Shown piece after piece: positions 1-12,400 of a stretch of 64,000 nt of DNA (position 1 is the first letter of the stretch; the number at the start of each line of letters is the position of its first letter). Origin of the DNA: Bolinopsis microptera (lineage: Eukaryota > Ctenophora > Tentaculata > Lobata > Bolinopsidae). The position numbers were made by a program, and so were the translations under genes. The notes under the pieces were generated by a model. It worked only from the letters and a program-made list of their open reading frames with translations. It was not told the DNA's origin and ran no database searches. Where the stretch lies: the NCBI RefSeq assembly GCF_026151205.1, contig NC_087077.1, forward strand, positions 9,229,983-9,293,982. The letters run 5' to 3'.

Positions 1-153
1 TGAAGTTTTTTGTGCATTGATAAGCGGACTAGGTTTTATTCCCATGAAAGAACAAAAAAAAAACCGAATGAACTTTAATTAAAAATATACCAACTATGGT
101 TGCCCTTAAACATCTAAGTATTTTAAATTAAGCGTAACACGGTCTGAGATGCT

Positions 154-215
154 AGCTAGACGGCACATAACGCATCTCGTAATCGATCACGTGACGCGTT
201 ACGTGCCGTCTAGCT
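154..215. repeat. short hairpin-forming inverted repeat
   Basis: Two 20-base arms (154-173 and 196-215) are complementary with one mismatch and enclose a 22-base loop. The outer 13 bases, AGCTAGACGGCAC, pair perfectly. It lies in the intron left of the first exon. It resembles a miniature inverted-repeat element, but no target duplication is evident. Confidence 0.6.
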
Positions 216-300
216 GGGATCTTAAGGATATAGGGAATGCAAAGACTGAACACTAAGCATTACAACATTTAAAAACGTGACCAGACAGTTTTCCATTTAC

Positions 301-3300
301 TTGAATGGATCTCATAAGCTCTCCCCGCTTACTGGCCGCATATATATATCTCTGAAAGTTCCTCCAGCTGACACTCTCGGCGAGAGCGCTAGCATACTGA
401 CTCATCGTCTCCACCGAGGACATGACGGAGCCAACTTGAGACACTTGTGACAGGGACCTCTTGATGGACCGTATGGGGTTGTAGGTGCCCATTTTTATCA
501 GTTCTTTGATCTCTTCTTTGAGGACCATGGTGACGACTTGTTGGCGAGGCTTGTGTACGGAATACGACTCTTGATAGGTTTAACTTATGAAAAGATTCAC
601 AACAACAGGGGGAAGGAAGTGCGTTTCAATCGCTAGATTACGAAATATACTTGCAGGATCACTGAAATGAACTCAATATTACTTTGGCCACCGCCAGCCT
701 GTCAACTTCTAAAGGGAACGGATTGCAATTTGTTGGCCAATAAAGTTGTGTTAATTTGAAGTTGAGGCATCGCTTTCATTTCGGTACTAGTACTACGGGA
801 GTACACATGGAGTGACAAGTGACAGTAGGTAGGTGGCCTAGAAATATGCATAATGCAACGCACTAATAACATCAGACCTACAAGATGTCCTCCCAACAGA
901 TGACAGTCTAATATCTAACCATTAACTTCCCCATATAAAGTTTATGAGGTGAAATGTTAGCAAACGAACAAAGTATGTCCTCATTATGAGTGGAGCGTAA
1001 GTGGATTCAGAGCATGACACCTTGACAAGACTTACAGCGTGTTGTATGGATATTTTTATCTTTTTCATTGTTTTCTAATTATGCAAATATTCCATATACA
1101 ATATTTTTAAACCTATCATTATGCAAACAATAACCTCAAAGAAGACATCTCATCTTTTAAATAACCTTTTGCAAAAAAATCTTCTAGAAATTAGGAAATG
1201 CTGGTGCTCACACAATAAAAGGTCAATGTTTTTGCAACCTTAATATCACCCTATTCTTGAAGCGGGATCCTCTAGGGATTACCGATGGAGGATGAATTGT
1301 ACAAGTTGCAACAACATCTTGTTCAATAGGATCCCGGATCCTCATATCCTGGTGGACCACATACCAGTAAACACTTTGCGACAGATTCCTAGTGTATTAC
1401 TCTTTCCAGCTGTACCAAAAGTATTCGGTCTTACATACATACTCTCCATTATACCCGAGTGACACAATGACCTGCGATTGTACCTTTTCTCAGCATACTC
1501 TACAATTCAAGATTCCATGCAATGTATATTTTTAAGGTTCACAAAGAGTATTCATATTTATAAGTCATTAGGGAAGAGTGTGTAATAATTGTGCTGGTGT
1601 TAAAGAGCAAATAGGAGTGTCCAGGTGTGTACTGCAGTTCTACAGTCTACACTAAAGTTCGACTAAAGTCTGAGCTCGAAGTTCAGGGGCAAGAGTTGCT
1701 GGGGTTAGAGAACCTCCCTGATAATTATAGTCCTAACAAACTGAAAGGGTGCACAAAGAATTAAAATTGTGTACTCTTAGCATAAACTCGAGTAAATGTA
1801 ATTAACAGAAAGTTTCATACCTCGGGTTTCTCATCCTCCTTATCGTTATCCGCTCTGTTGGACCTGAAAATACAATAATATAAGTAACTTGTTACTCGTA
1901 ATAAAACTTTTGGTGAAACTTAAGACTTTTTGGTGAAACTTAATTTCTGCTTTTATTTACGTCTACACCATGTACAGTTACTGCGGTTGCTTATTACTAT
2001 ATGAATTATAGGTATAGTTAGGACATCAGTGATTTTGTTTCGAAAAACTAGGAATTTACATTAATTGTAACCGAGAAACAAATAAGGAGCAGGTTTCCGT
2101 AAGTTATGGTTTCGTATAATAAATGTATTATGTAGGGCAGTTTGAAAAGTCAGTCGACCCTCTGTTAGATTTAATGAAGGGTTTTGACTCGACCTTTGAA
2201 TAGCTATTATAAATTAAATTAATCATCACATTCCAAAATATTTCATGAACCATCAGCGTCGAGTAGAGTTGAAATTAACAAATTGTGTTATAGCATTAAT
2301 TGAAAATAGTCCCACAAAACGTCTGACTAAACTGAGTGATCAATAATCAAAAGATCAAAGAGCTCGTTAAACTTACCTTAAGGTTTTTTGCCTATAGCTA
2401 GCTTTACTGAACAAGTAAAACCTATTCATCATTGGAAACTGAAATTTTACTTTTAGGTCAATGCAATAACTGCAAGAAGCTAACAGTAAGGGGGTACACT
2501 GCAATATTTTACACTGTTTTACACTAAACTTTTGCCTATTTTAGTGTATGGTGTAGTAAAAAATGTAGTAAAAAAGATACACTATTGTACACTATTTTAC
2601 ACTATTTTACACTATTTTACACTATTTTACACTATTTTACACTATTTTACACTATTTTACACTATTTTACACTACTTAACACTTTTAATTACACTTAACA
2701 AAATTATCTTCTAACAATCTTCTTTTTTCATATCATTTTCCAATCAGTCTTCACATAGTACATTTCCAATGGTAAAAAACATACCTCTGGTGAGAAAAAA
2801 TGTCACTTTTTTACACTTTTTAAGGATTTTCTACAATACACCTTTTTACACTACACTTCTGCCTTTTTTATGTATGGTGTAAAAAGTGTAGTGTACCCCC
2901 CCCCCCCCCCCAACAGTAACACCTTGCACATTTCACTCAAAACACACAGTAAAAGGTTTTATAACATTGTTGCAACTCCAAATCAAATTCTATGGAAAAT
3001 TAAACATGAAATAGCAATGCTAATTTGTGGTTTTCAAACGACCGATCGCCTGTTCAATATTTCTCTCACACCTTGGTTTAAACGGCCTAAACGGTAGCAA
3101 TTAATCAGGAACAGAAATGGCTGCTAAAATAAGACGGCTATATAAATGACAAGCACAACTAAATTGAACCTGAACTAGAAAATTGAATTGCAAATGCACG
3201 TGTTAACAAAGGAAAAATGTTTAATGAAAATATTACTTTATGTAACGTCGAAAAAACCACATATAACCAACTACCTATAAGTTAAACCAAACGAAGGGCG

Positions 3301-6300
3301 TTTTTACGGGCGATTATTAACTTATCAACTTGAAACTGCAGAAAAACTCACTGTAGTGCAGTGTGCCCCCACATTTCATTTTTATTGGTTCAAGAAAACA
3401 CAACTCTTGATGAATCAGGAGATTAATGAGCGAGCTAAGAGCGCGGTGGGGGCCGATCTATAACACGATGTGTGTACATGATTAATTTAACGAGTATTTC
3501 CAATATTGGTAGTTGGTGCTGCGGGAGTTACTAAGCAGTAAGCACTAAGTAATAAACTCTTATCAACTTATCCATTCAATCATAAATAATTAACAGTTTC
3601 AAGATCACACACTAGCATAATTTCCTCGCTGACCAAAAGAACTCAAACACTACCACTACCGCTGAGACATGACGAAAGCGCTTTATCTACAGAACCAAAG
3701 GAAGTCAATCAAAAGTCACCCGATTATACGGTAAAGGCCGGGCGTTAGTTTTGTCTGAACTGCTTAACTGCAAAACCATTTAAATATATCCACCAGCGTG
3801 CGCTTTTTCGCATAGCGGGCTCTCACCAGCCCGCTGTCAAAGGGCCCGATATCTCTACAGCCCGCTCATGATATAGCCCGCTAACAAGTGACATTTAATT
3901 TGACCAGTAGCAATATAGCCCGGAGTTCTCTAAAATATTTTCAGTTTCTGTATCGTCTCCATGTGAAATTCCTTATTACACTGACTATATTATATACATT
4001 TTATTTTTGTGTCCGGTAGGGCTGCTCATGCAGCTCGTGAGCAGATGACATGATACTTTGATATATATCAAAGTTATTATAACACACTACATAATACACA
4101 TCAGCACTATAATCCCCCTATATTATTGATATTCATCGTCACTGACATGACATTCATAATTCCCACGGCCCAGGAATGCAGTGCATCTCCAGCCCCTATA
4201 TACGACACAGCCCTTTATGATTGGCTTACATTGAACACGTGACGTGTTACCATGGTTACAACAATTAGTGGCGACCTTGTCTAGAGTTGACTTTTATACA
4301 AGCTCCATTGTTTATTTATAAAATTATATATTAACTGTAATACGCCCGCTGGTGGATATAATCCACATCACCTCGACCCGCGGGCGGAAAAATCGTATAG
4401 CACTCGGGCCCGATGGGCCCTCCGTGCTATACGAAAATATGTCCTCCTCGGGCTAGCGCCCTCGGGGACATATGAAATATTGCACGCGCGTGCGCGTGCA
4501 ATATTTTGTTCCGCCCGCGAGTCTCCGGTGATATGTATATATATCCGCGCTTTCTACTGATAGATCCTTCAACAAAACCACAGTGAGTTATTAGGTTAGA
4601 GTATATAAAAGATCGTTACAGACTCTGCCACGACGACAGCAAATAGATTGAAGTTACACGGTCTCGACATCCGCACCGCGACTACCCGGGCTAAATATTC
4701 AACTTTGAAAGAAAATATTATTATCCGTGAAAAAATGTAAGAAATGCGGACCTTCACCGATTGTTGAAATTCGACATCTAGCGTCATTTAGCGTCATCTA
4801 GCGTCATCTAGCGTCATCTAGCATAATCTAGCGTAATCTAGCGTGAAATGACGCTAGATGATGCTAGATGACGCTAGATGTCGAATTTCAACAATCGGTA
4901 AAGGTCCAGAAATGCATGGTAAGAACCTAAGAGATGGCCGGCCCTTTTAAGCTTATAGGTATTGAAGGAAATACTTATTGTATAACTATAAAACCCGGAT
5001 CAGAAGCCTCGAATTGGGCAAAATACTACTTACTACTACTAGTTACAATTACTTGTTGCAAGCCAGTAAACGGTACATGAATCATGTATTATAAGGGCCA
5101 CTAGCAAGCTGCCTCATGTAACCCTTTATAAGTGGGTACAGGTGGTTAGGAGGGCGCAATACAAGCAGTAGCTGCATAATGGATGGGTTACAAGACATCT
5201 AGTAGTATAGTGTGTTCTGTACTAACCTGCGCTTAGCACCAACACTAACAAATAGCAACTGCAGTGAAGCAGCGGTAAACGTTGTTCTGGAAAAGAGCGT
5301 TAAATTAGGGTTTAAGAGGGGGTTCACCCTGATTGTTTTGTGAGATAGCAGTTGAGCAACAAACTAGGAGCAGTGACGGAAAGTCCCCAAGCGTTCATGA
5401 CTCATCAGTGCCTGTGGTGCAGCTATGCCCAAATTTGGTCAATTTTTTCGCTCCATGCTTTCCGAATTATTCCATTTTGGAAACTTCGCGGACCCCCCCC
5501 CCCCCCCCCCCCCCCCCCATGAAAATACGATTCTACGTCGGTGGTCACACTTCCCTCCCACAGTATTTATACTCTACAGGGCGACACCAAGTTAAATGGT
5601 TTGCTGATTTCACGCTTACTCAATTCATTGCACGAAGTTGTTTTCATGACAGCCTCTGAAGCATTACCAATACCAAGTATTCAAATATGTGCTCATACTT
5701 GTTCCGAAGGAAATCATAATGGTTTGATTTGCATCATTGTTTACAAATTGAACAATCTTAATTCAAAATTGAAATATCCGAAATCTTCTTCCTTTTGAAA
5801 CAATAATTGATTGATATATCATTCCTTAATCCTTAGCCCTTACTGGGAAAAGACATACCGGCAATGTACGATACTCGTGCATCGTATACTGCCGTTTTAC
5901 TGTTTAAAGGTGCAGTTAAATTTAAACACTAAAAATATTTATTCTCTGAGATTATGGATATGAATATACAGCAGCAAACATGATAGGAATAACGGAAAAA
6001 GCAGGACATCACCGGATAAAGGATTCAGAACCACGGTAAAAAAATTATCAAAATCGGTGGAATTAACAAATTTTATTTGTACGATTATCACGTCTGTCAA
6101 CAGTAAAATGCCAAATCTCGGAGACAAATTCTTTACAGTGGCACCTGTTACCTACTGACTCCTTTGCATCGTCTCTTAAAGCCGTATATGCCACATTCAC
6201 CATACGGTGCTTATTCTTTTAAATTCAGATTTCGGAATCCAAACGTGCGTGAATCCGTTTCCTTTTTGGGGAGAAATAATATTGTGTCACATAAACGTTA

Positions 6301-6422
6301 AGACGTTTAAATTAATTTCCTGCCCCGGTACTCACCCTCTTTCATCCCCAAACTGTCTAGCGATAAATTCATCCTCGTCGTATTCGTTAGACATCGACAA
6401 AACTTGACTGTTAGTTCTTTTC
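301..6422 (-). CDS. three exons of an unrecognised acidic protein gene
   Basis: Three minus-strand exons are joined by phase. The first, 6422-6336, follows a CCCCTTTCAG acceptor, contains an ATG at 6394 opening MSNEYDEDEFIARQFGDERG, and ends at a GTGAGT donor in phase 2. The second, 1863-1821, follows a TTTTCAG acceptor, needs exactly one base to complete a codon, and encodes a charged stretch ending KEDEKPE before GTATGA. The third, about 549-301, ends at a GTAAAT donor and encodes about 80 residues with KEEIKELIKMG and a Ser-rich middle. An alternative start for it is the ATG at 528 in a good ACCATGG context. The protein probably continues past the left edge. I do not recognise the family. 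The phase fit supports one gene, but exons may be missing between 1.9 and 6.3 kb, and the 6.4-kb exon could be internal rather than first. Confidence 0.42.
550..1820. other. no gene seen
   Basis: This is an AT-rich probable intron between two exons of the left-edge gene. I see only short ORFs without splice support. Confidence 0.5.
1903..1943. repeat. two-copy short tandem repeat
   Basis: The 16-base unit CTTTTGGTGAAACTTA occurs at about 1907 and again about 20 bases later with one extra T. It lies just upstream of the 1.84-kb exon in its direction of transcription, inside the presumed intron. Confidence 0.5.
2490..2911. mobile_element. non-autonomous hAT-like element with 8-bp target duplication
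   Basis: The element begins GGGGGTACACT and ends AGTGTACCCCC extended to a long C run, so its ends are inverted repeats. The 8-base word AACAGTAA sits directly outside both ends (2482-2489 and 2912-2919), as expected of a target-site duplication. An 8-bp duplication is typical of the hAT superfamily. It carries no transposase; the interior is a 10-bp tandem array. The terminal C run probably lengthened by slippage after insertion. Confidence 0.72.
2581..2680. repeat. 10-bp minisatellite (ACTATTTTAC)n
   Basis: Eight perfect copies of ACTATTTTAC occupy 2591-2670, with a degenerate copy at each end. The unit also appears singly near both ends of the surrounding element (TTTACACT motifs), so the array probably grew from the element's own subterminal sequence. 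The small ORF through it is a by-product. Confidence 0.9.
3785..4360. mobile_element. putative inverted-repeat element with AGCCCGCT motifs
   Basis: The 14-base end TATATCCACCAGCG at 3785-3798 is matched in inverse at 4347-4360. Inside the left end, AGCCCGCT or AGCGGGCT recurs several times between 3812 and 3890 and can form small stems. No coding sequence is seen. Target duplications are not obvious. The right end touches the GC-rich hairpin array at 4367, so both may be parts of one composite element. Confidence 0.42.
4367..4532. repeat. three consecutive hairpins enclosed by an outer inverted repeat
   Basis: An outer stem pairs 4368-4390 with 4509-4532 (CGCGGGCGGAA perfectly complementary, plus ATCACC/GGTGAT at the base). 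Inside lie three hairpins in a row: 4394-4433 (10-base arms CGTATAGCAC plus an inner GGGCCC palindrome), 4437-4473 (8-base arms ATATGTCC) and 4475-4506 (15-base perfect arms with a two-base loop). The arrangement is a multibranched fold resembling a cloverleaf. Its GC content contrasts with the AT-rich surroundings. No ORF is involved. Confidence 0.75.
4748..4907. mobile_element. 160-bp hairpin element with 8-bp target duplication
   Basis: The ends GGACC...GGTCC open long inverted arms of about 40 bases that include GATTGTTGAAATTCGACATC and copies of an ATCTAGCGTC unit. The unit is repeated tandemly about six times in the left arm and inverted in the right. The word AGAAATGC flanks both sides (4740-4747 and 4908-4915). 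This is a miniature hAT-like element with internal repeat expansion. Confidence 0.75.
4916..6335. other. no gene seen; 26-base C run
   Basis: Presumed intron or intergenic DNA. The only notable sequence is an uninterrupted run of 26 C at 5493-5518. Two overlapping short ORFs cross that tract and have no splice or family support. Confidence 0.45.
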
Positions 6423-9400
6423 CTGAAAGGGGTACAGTTTCTTAGAATTTGATTAGATCTTGTTGAATTTAGAATAAAGATTATTTTTGATCGTGCAATT
6501 ATACTCGCATGATTCCAAGATTTAAAGTAAACGGGATGAAACGTAACATATAAATAGTAACTGCGTAAGTATATTGAAATCATCCAAATTGTATCATCTC
6601 CTTTACATGGCAGGGTTGAGCAAGGACACGAGAAATTCATACAAAACTTTATCGACCGAGACTCGGATATGATCCCAAACTACTCTCAGAAAACTGCAGT
6701 CCCAAATAAAGACCCATCCCCTTCACCTCAATTTAGATAATTATAATCACGGCGGAGGCGTGCACTTTAATAAAAGTGATTGTTTCCATCAATAGCACGG
6801 CAATATTTGGCAGCCGAACAATATATAGTAAAACCTTCTCTTCCAAGAGGTACTGGCAGGTCCTGAAAACGCTCTCTGGATAGCGTTCATAGTCGTCGTC
6901 TTGATCACGTGATAAGCCGAGCAATATTTTTTACAAACAGACAAACTTAGAATATTCAAATTGATAGTTGTTGAAGAAACTCGTCATTGCATCCAAATAA
7001 AGCGATCAAAGCAATGCGCGATCATTCTTATTAAGAAAACTATTCGGGGAAATATCGCTGGAGGTTACAACAGGAAAAAGTTAATAAAGTGATGCAGAAT
7101 GAGTCAATGTAATCAGGCCCCGGAAAATGTTTCTCTTACCCAGTATAACACATGTCTGCAACTGTCAATTTAGTATTATGGAAAACTGTCAATACCATTA
7201 TTATCTGGATAACAGCCTAACTTCGCCAGATTAGCGGCTTTTTATCGAATTTTCTGTGCGAAGTTAGGCTGTCAGGTAGGCGGGGTATAAAATTTCGGAA
7301 ATAGTGAAACTTGTTGAAAAAGTAACCTAGACGTATGTTTGACCGTATAATTGATTAAAGGTGGTCCAGTAACGATTGCATCCATTTTATTGTGTATTTT
7401 AATCGGCTGACCTTACCGAAAATTTCTAAAAAACTACCAATTCTAAATCGGTGCACTAAGGCATTTAACAGATTCTCGCTTAGAAATAATTAAAAAATCA
7501 GGACATGTGGCCTCAAAACCAAACGTAGAGACTTCGTGAAACTATAGCACATAAACGATAATCATCATATCTATAGCATGTATATTGTATGCATCACCTA
7601 GACTTTAATTTCGCAAAACATAGATTGTAGGGCTTGCTACATTTGGGGCCTGATTATTTTGAATCAATCTGCAGATACAATATCTGCTGGACACACACAA
7701 CATATAAATTGTTATCAGTTTTGATAATGATATGGCTTGAAAGGGGATGTGAGCTATATGGCGACGGTACCCCTCAACAATACGGACGAATAACCGCCAA
7801 ACCTCAAGTATTTAATTACCACAGCCATTTCCACCATGTCTATCTATTATTGCACCCGGACTTGACACTTCTACAGCCCACTTATAATTATGTCAATGAT
7901 AGGTATAAAAGGGGACGAAGGGACTGATTTTATTTACAGGATCTGACAAACTCCAGGATTAGCGAGGGAGATTAGGGAATTAGTTGATCATGGTAGAGAG
8001 ACAGCCTGGTGTCCTGAATACAGTACTCTGCCAATGTCATGTTGATGAGGGTCTTGGAGGGCGGTTAAATGTTAATCCGGACAAATAAAGCAGAGGGCAG
8101 CGGGTCTATCAGACCGGGGTGATATACAGTATAGGAATATCGATCATTACATAGTGAGATTGGCATGACTGCTCATGATGGGCATCTTAGATTTTCTCTC
8201 ACGAAAAAGCAAATTAATTTGCCCAACAGGTGATATTTATGGGAATTAGAAGGTTTCATACTACACCCTTGTCCCTTCAGCCTGGTCCCTGGTACTATAT
8301 TAATGATATCAGGTACCCATACTATAATTCGAAACGTACTGTTTTTCGAAAAATCCTAACGTTCGACTCTGTCAAACTAGAGTACGCTACCTGGACACAA
8401 AGTTTGACAAGAGAATTGTGACTGGGTGAAAGGGATATTCATAAAGATAAATTGTGTAATTTGGATTATCTTTCAATTCAGTTTTATTATTAAACAATTT
8501 TGAGTCACATAATATGAAATTTGATAATTTTTCATCATCTTCGGATTGATCTTCCAATCTCTCAGGCCTTCCTTCTTTAGGACGTTGTCCAGTTGATTCC
8601 ACATATTCATTCGTGTTGCCAAATTCTATAATTAAAATACCATGGCCGTGTGAAGACTTGGAGAGTTGGAGAGGGTAGAGGTATGTGAATTGTGATCGAT
8701 AGCGTGCAGCAACAGTTATATGAGTAATTGAGTATACCACAACTACAAAGTACAAGTGTATCAGTGCGTGTCATGGGATCACGAAAGAACTCGGTCTTCA
8801 TTAATACCACATGATCTGCTCATGATGTGAGACGCTGGAAGTGGATCACAACCAGAAAAAGGAGGGAACATATTTGTCGAACTAGAGTGCTCTACCTGGA
8901 CTCTAGTTCGACAAGGGTGATTTCTGGCAAACTTAGGGATTTACAAAAGTACACGAGCACGAAATGAGACAGGTGACTATTTTCAGTACGATAATTTGTA
9001 AACCATCATTATCCATGTTCGTAGCCATAAGCAGTAAACAGTGGTATCAGTAACGTATAGGTAGACTGATTGAGCAATACCGAAATAGTGTACTGTTTAT
9101 TATTATTTTCCTGCTGAATTCGATATAATGATCACTAATTGATAATTGGACAAAATTCCAGGCTGATTTCAGGAAAATTCCACATTAAGAATAACTTATT
9201 TTAAAGTTTTTTCCGTGTATGTTAATGTCTCCACTTACCACAAATAAATATCAAAGTCACTACATAGTTTGAGGTTGGATTAGTTCAACTACAGGATATC
9301 AACTGGACCACGACTACAGGTAATGGCAATGATTATGTTGCTCAATAACCAAGAGCACATCAATAGATATGGGATCAGGGATTAAATATACAAATATTTT

Positions 9401-12400
9401 AAATACATTAAATATACAAATATCAAAAAGCTTAAGTAGCCACGGTGGAAGAGGCGATCATGCACGCCTTTTCTAATTTATAAGCACCTCCCCTCTTCGC
9501 CGATGCTACGCTGCAGAACAGTGCATAACAACTAATAATAACCCACCGTTTTAACGTTGAGACGAATCGTAGGATCTTGACAATGTTGGGAAGGGATATG
9601 ATATCAGTCACTCCCTCCATTCATGAACGACTGTAATAGTCTATTAACTTTCAGACTGATCTTTAACAACAACATGCAACCTTATTTATCAAGGTAAAAC
9701 GTCCAATGAAGAGCTAGACGACAGCTATTTGTCCTTTAATAACTTTTAAGTTTTTAAACGATTTACGCTCCAAAACTCGGTATGTCCGGTCTCACATTTT
9801 TCTATACGGCTGCGTATCAAAAACTGAATTAAATGCTAAACCAATAGGATATTAATACAGAAGGTTCAAAACAGTTGATAAGACACTAGGTAATTAGTAA
9901 TATTTTGATTTTAAAACAATGGACAAATTAAGATGGCACGAATTTGAAGTTATTTCAGATATCTCCAGTCCGAAAAGTGGCAGTATGGTTGAGTGTACAC
10001 TATTTGGTACTGGATCATGATGTCCCATGATTCTGATATAATGATGAACCCCTCTTTACAAGTTATTATTTTATAAGAGCTTTTCATCTAGAACTGTAGA
10101 AGTGAAACAAATTCTTATGGAGTCAGCTAGGGTGTGGACTAGCTATAGGTTGTAAAAGTAGTAAGTAAGTTAGAGTAATACATGAAAACATAGCTTCTGA
10201 AGAACTTGGTATTGTGCCAATAAAAAACACGTCCTCACATGAAAAATTAGCATTTGTCTCATTAAAAATGCACATTATCGACACTAAATACAAAGAAAAG
10301 AGAAAAAACGTTCTAGACCATTAAGAAAGATGCTCACATTCAACAATGTGATATGTAACAGTGAACTCATAGCTGAAATTATATTCAAGTAAACCAGAAG
10401 CAGATGATATTAAACCTAACCGAAGAAGTAACTTACAGCAGCAGTAGAAGAGTGGATAGTGGATTTAGTTATATAGGGTCAGACTCGAATTTTATGTGTA
10501 TATAACTTAGGCTGGATACTAAACAATGTGACAATGAACGGCCCGGTCTTATTAAATATTCATAAAATAAGATGCCCCGGCCCATTAATCGTTATGCAAG
10601 CCGTCGGCGAGGGTGTATAAGTTCTATTATATTATGTATAGTATTAGTGTTAGTACGCATTATGCGCATAGTGCATCTGGTGACTAATAGAGTGCGTATA
10701 TAATAAATGATACTAAGTCACTGTCACACAAATTAAGAAATGTGTCTAATCGGTATAGACTATGGATTGAGACTAAAATGAATATCTATTTCCAGATAAA
10801 TTATCATGGTTATCTAAGAGATTGATTAATTAATTTCTGATTCATTCTTGTGATTAAGTTAATCTGGGTTTGCAATATTTATAGCTGTTTTTAACTAGCT
10901 TTAAACTAACGATTGTTGGATTCTGCATGAAATCTAACAATTTAACAGCTACCACATAGTAAAATAAGGGAGTGTACTAAAACATATCTGCTCTTTTGCG
11001 CTCTAGAGAAGTATGCAGGGACCTTGTACCATAAGTATGCAAGGACCTTATATCATTAGCCCAAAACAGACGAGTATAGCTTATCATAGGGCTCTAAGCG
11101 TCTATGTAAGATCAAGTATGCGAAGTGTCTTAAAGCAAAATTGAGCAAAAACCTTGAAATAAATTCACTAAATCGGGATTAACAAAACGCATTTTGTCCA
11201 ACCAAGACAATTGTAGCTGACTGAATGAATTTTTGATAAAAGACGAGAGAAATGTTCATTGTCCATGTTTCTCTGTACAAATGTTTCCCTTGCAAAAAAT
11301 AAACACACTGCATACTGCAAACTAATTAAAATTCTCCTTATCTAGATATTTTAAATCTCCGAATAACTTTGGAAATAAGATTTATTCTTTAAATCATTTC
11401 AGGATGGTATTTAGTTGGATTTAACTCAACAATATTCCAAATACAGACTTAATTGCTTTAGCTCTTAAAAGAGAGAAAAAATAAAATTCTTACTAAAGTA
11501 AAGAAGATCCAAATGTACTATATGTAGTCCTCAACACACCATGTAGAGGAAACATTAGGAGCAAGAATTGAGAACTAAAAGGAAGCGAGCATATCAGTAA
11601 TGGACGCTTGTAATACAGGTACTAGCAAGAAATATTGCATGTATAACGGGTCCGTAGCAGTGTGAGTAACATTAGGTGAGCGAATGAGTAGGTAAACCTG
11701 TGGAAGGAAAGGGCCGCGGGATTGTACAATCGAGTCTCCGGGGATTGGGAGAGTCTACCAATAATTAGTTCATTGTTATTCATAATATCAGAAGCGGGTC
11801 ATGTCAATGGTGACAAATTTCTATGCTCGCGCCTCAAATGATTGATATAATATTTTAAGAGTTTCAATGGGCGAGATAAAAGCACTTTAGAAGAGCTAAA
11901 TATCATATTAAATAGATATGCCACCAAGAATATACAGTCACCGTTCAGCTTTTTTGTCGTTATGAAATGAAATAAAATAATGTGCTCGTGTACCGCCCAT
12001 ATGGATAGCAACTGACACAAGTGACAGGGACTAACCAATAACCATGTCAGAGCGGTTCTAAATGGCGAGGTGAAAATATTCAGCAACAAACAAGTAAATC
12101 ATCTCACAAACAAATCCATTCTGAGATAATCACTTCTATTATATCATATTAGGGAACCAAGAATCTCAATCACTTGATGTGGTAATTTTAAGAAATATCG
12201 TAAAAACAGTGAAGCTATTTTAGCTATTTAGCAATAAAAGTGGACATTTTAGTCTTTAAATGATAATGATATTATCCAATTTAAGTTCAAAGGACGATAA
12301 AATGAGCGCCAAGGTGCAAACAAACAAAGCATCTGGAAGTTTTCCGCACACCTTTACTTCTCGGCACAGATTTGCATCCAAAGAAATATCCATTATACAA

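Noticed and set aside
2532-2714. 60-codon plus-strand ORF
   Set aside because: It is the 10-bp minisatellite read in a stop-free frame.
7634-7927. 97-codon plus ORF
   Set aside because: No Kozak context, splice site or family similarity; length is compatible with chance in this region.
8387-8755. 122-codon minus ORF and an overlapping alternative frame
   Set aside because: Two frames look equally protein-like and no splice pair or family match decides between them.
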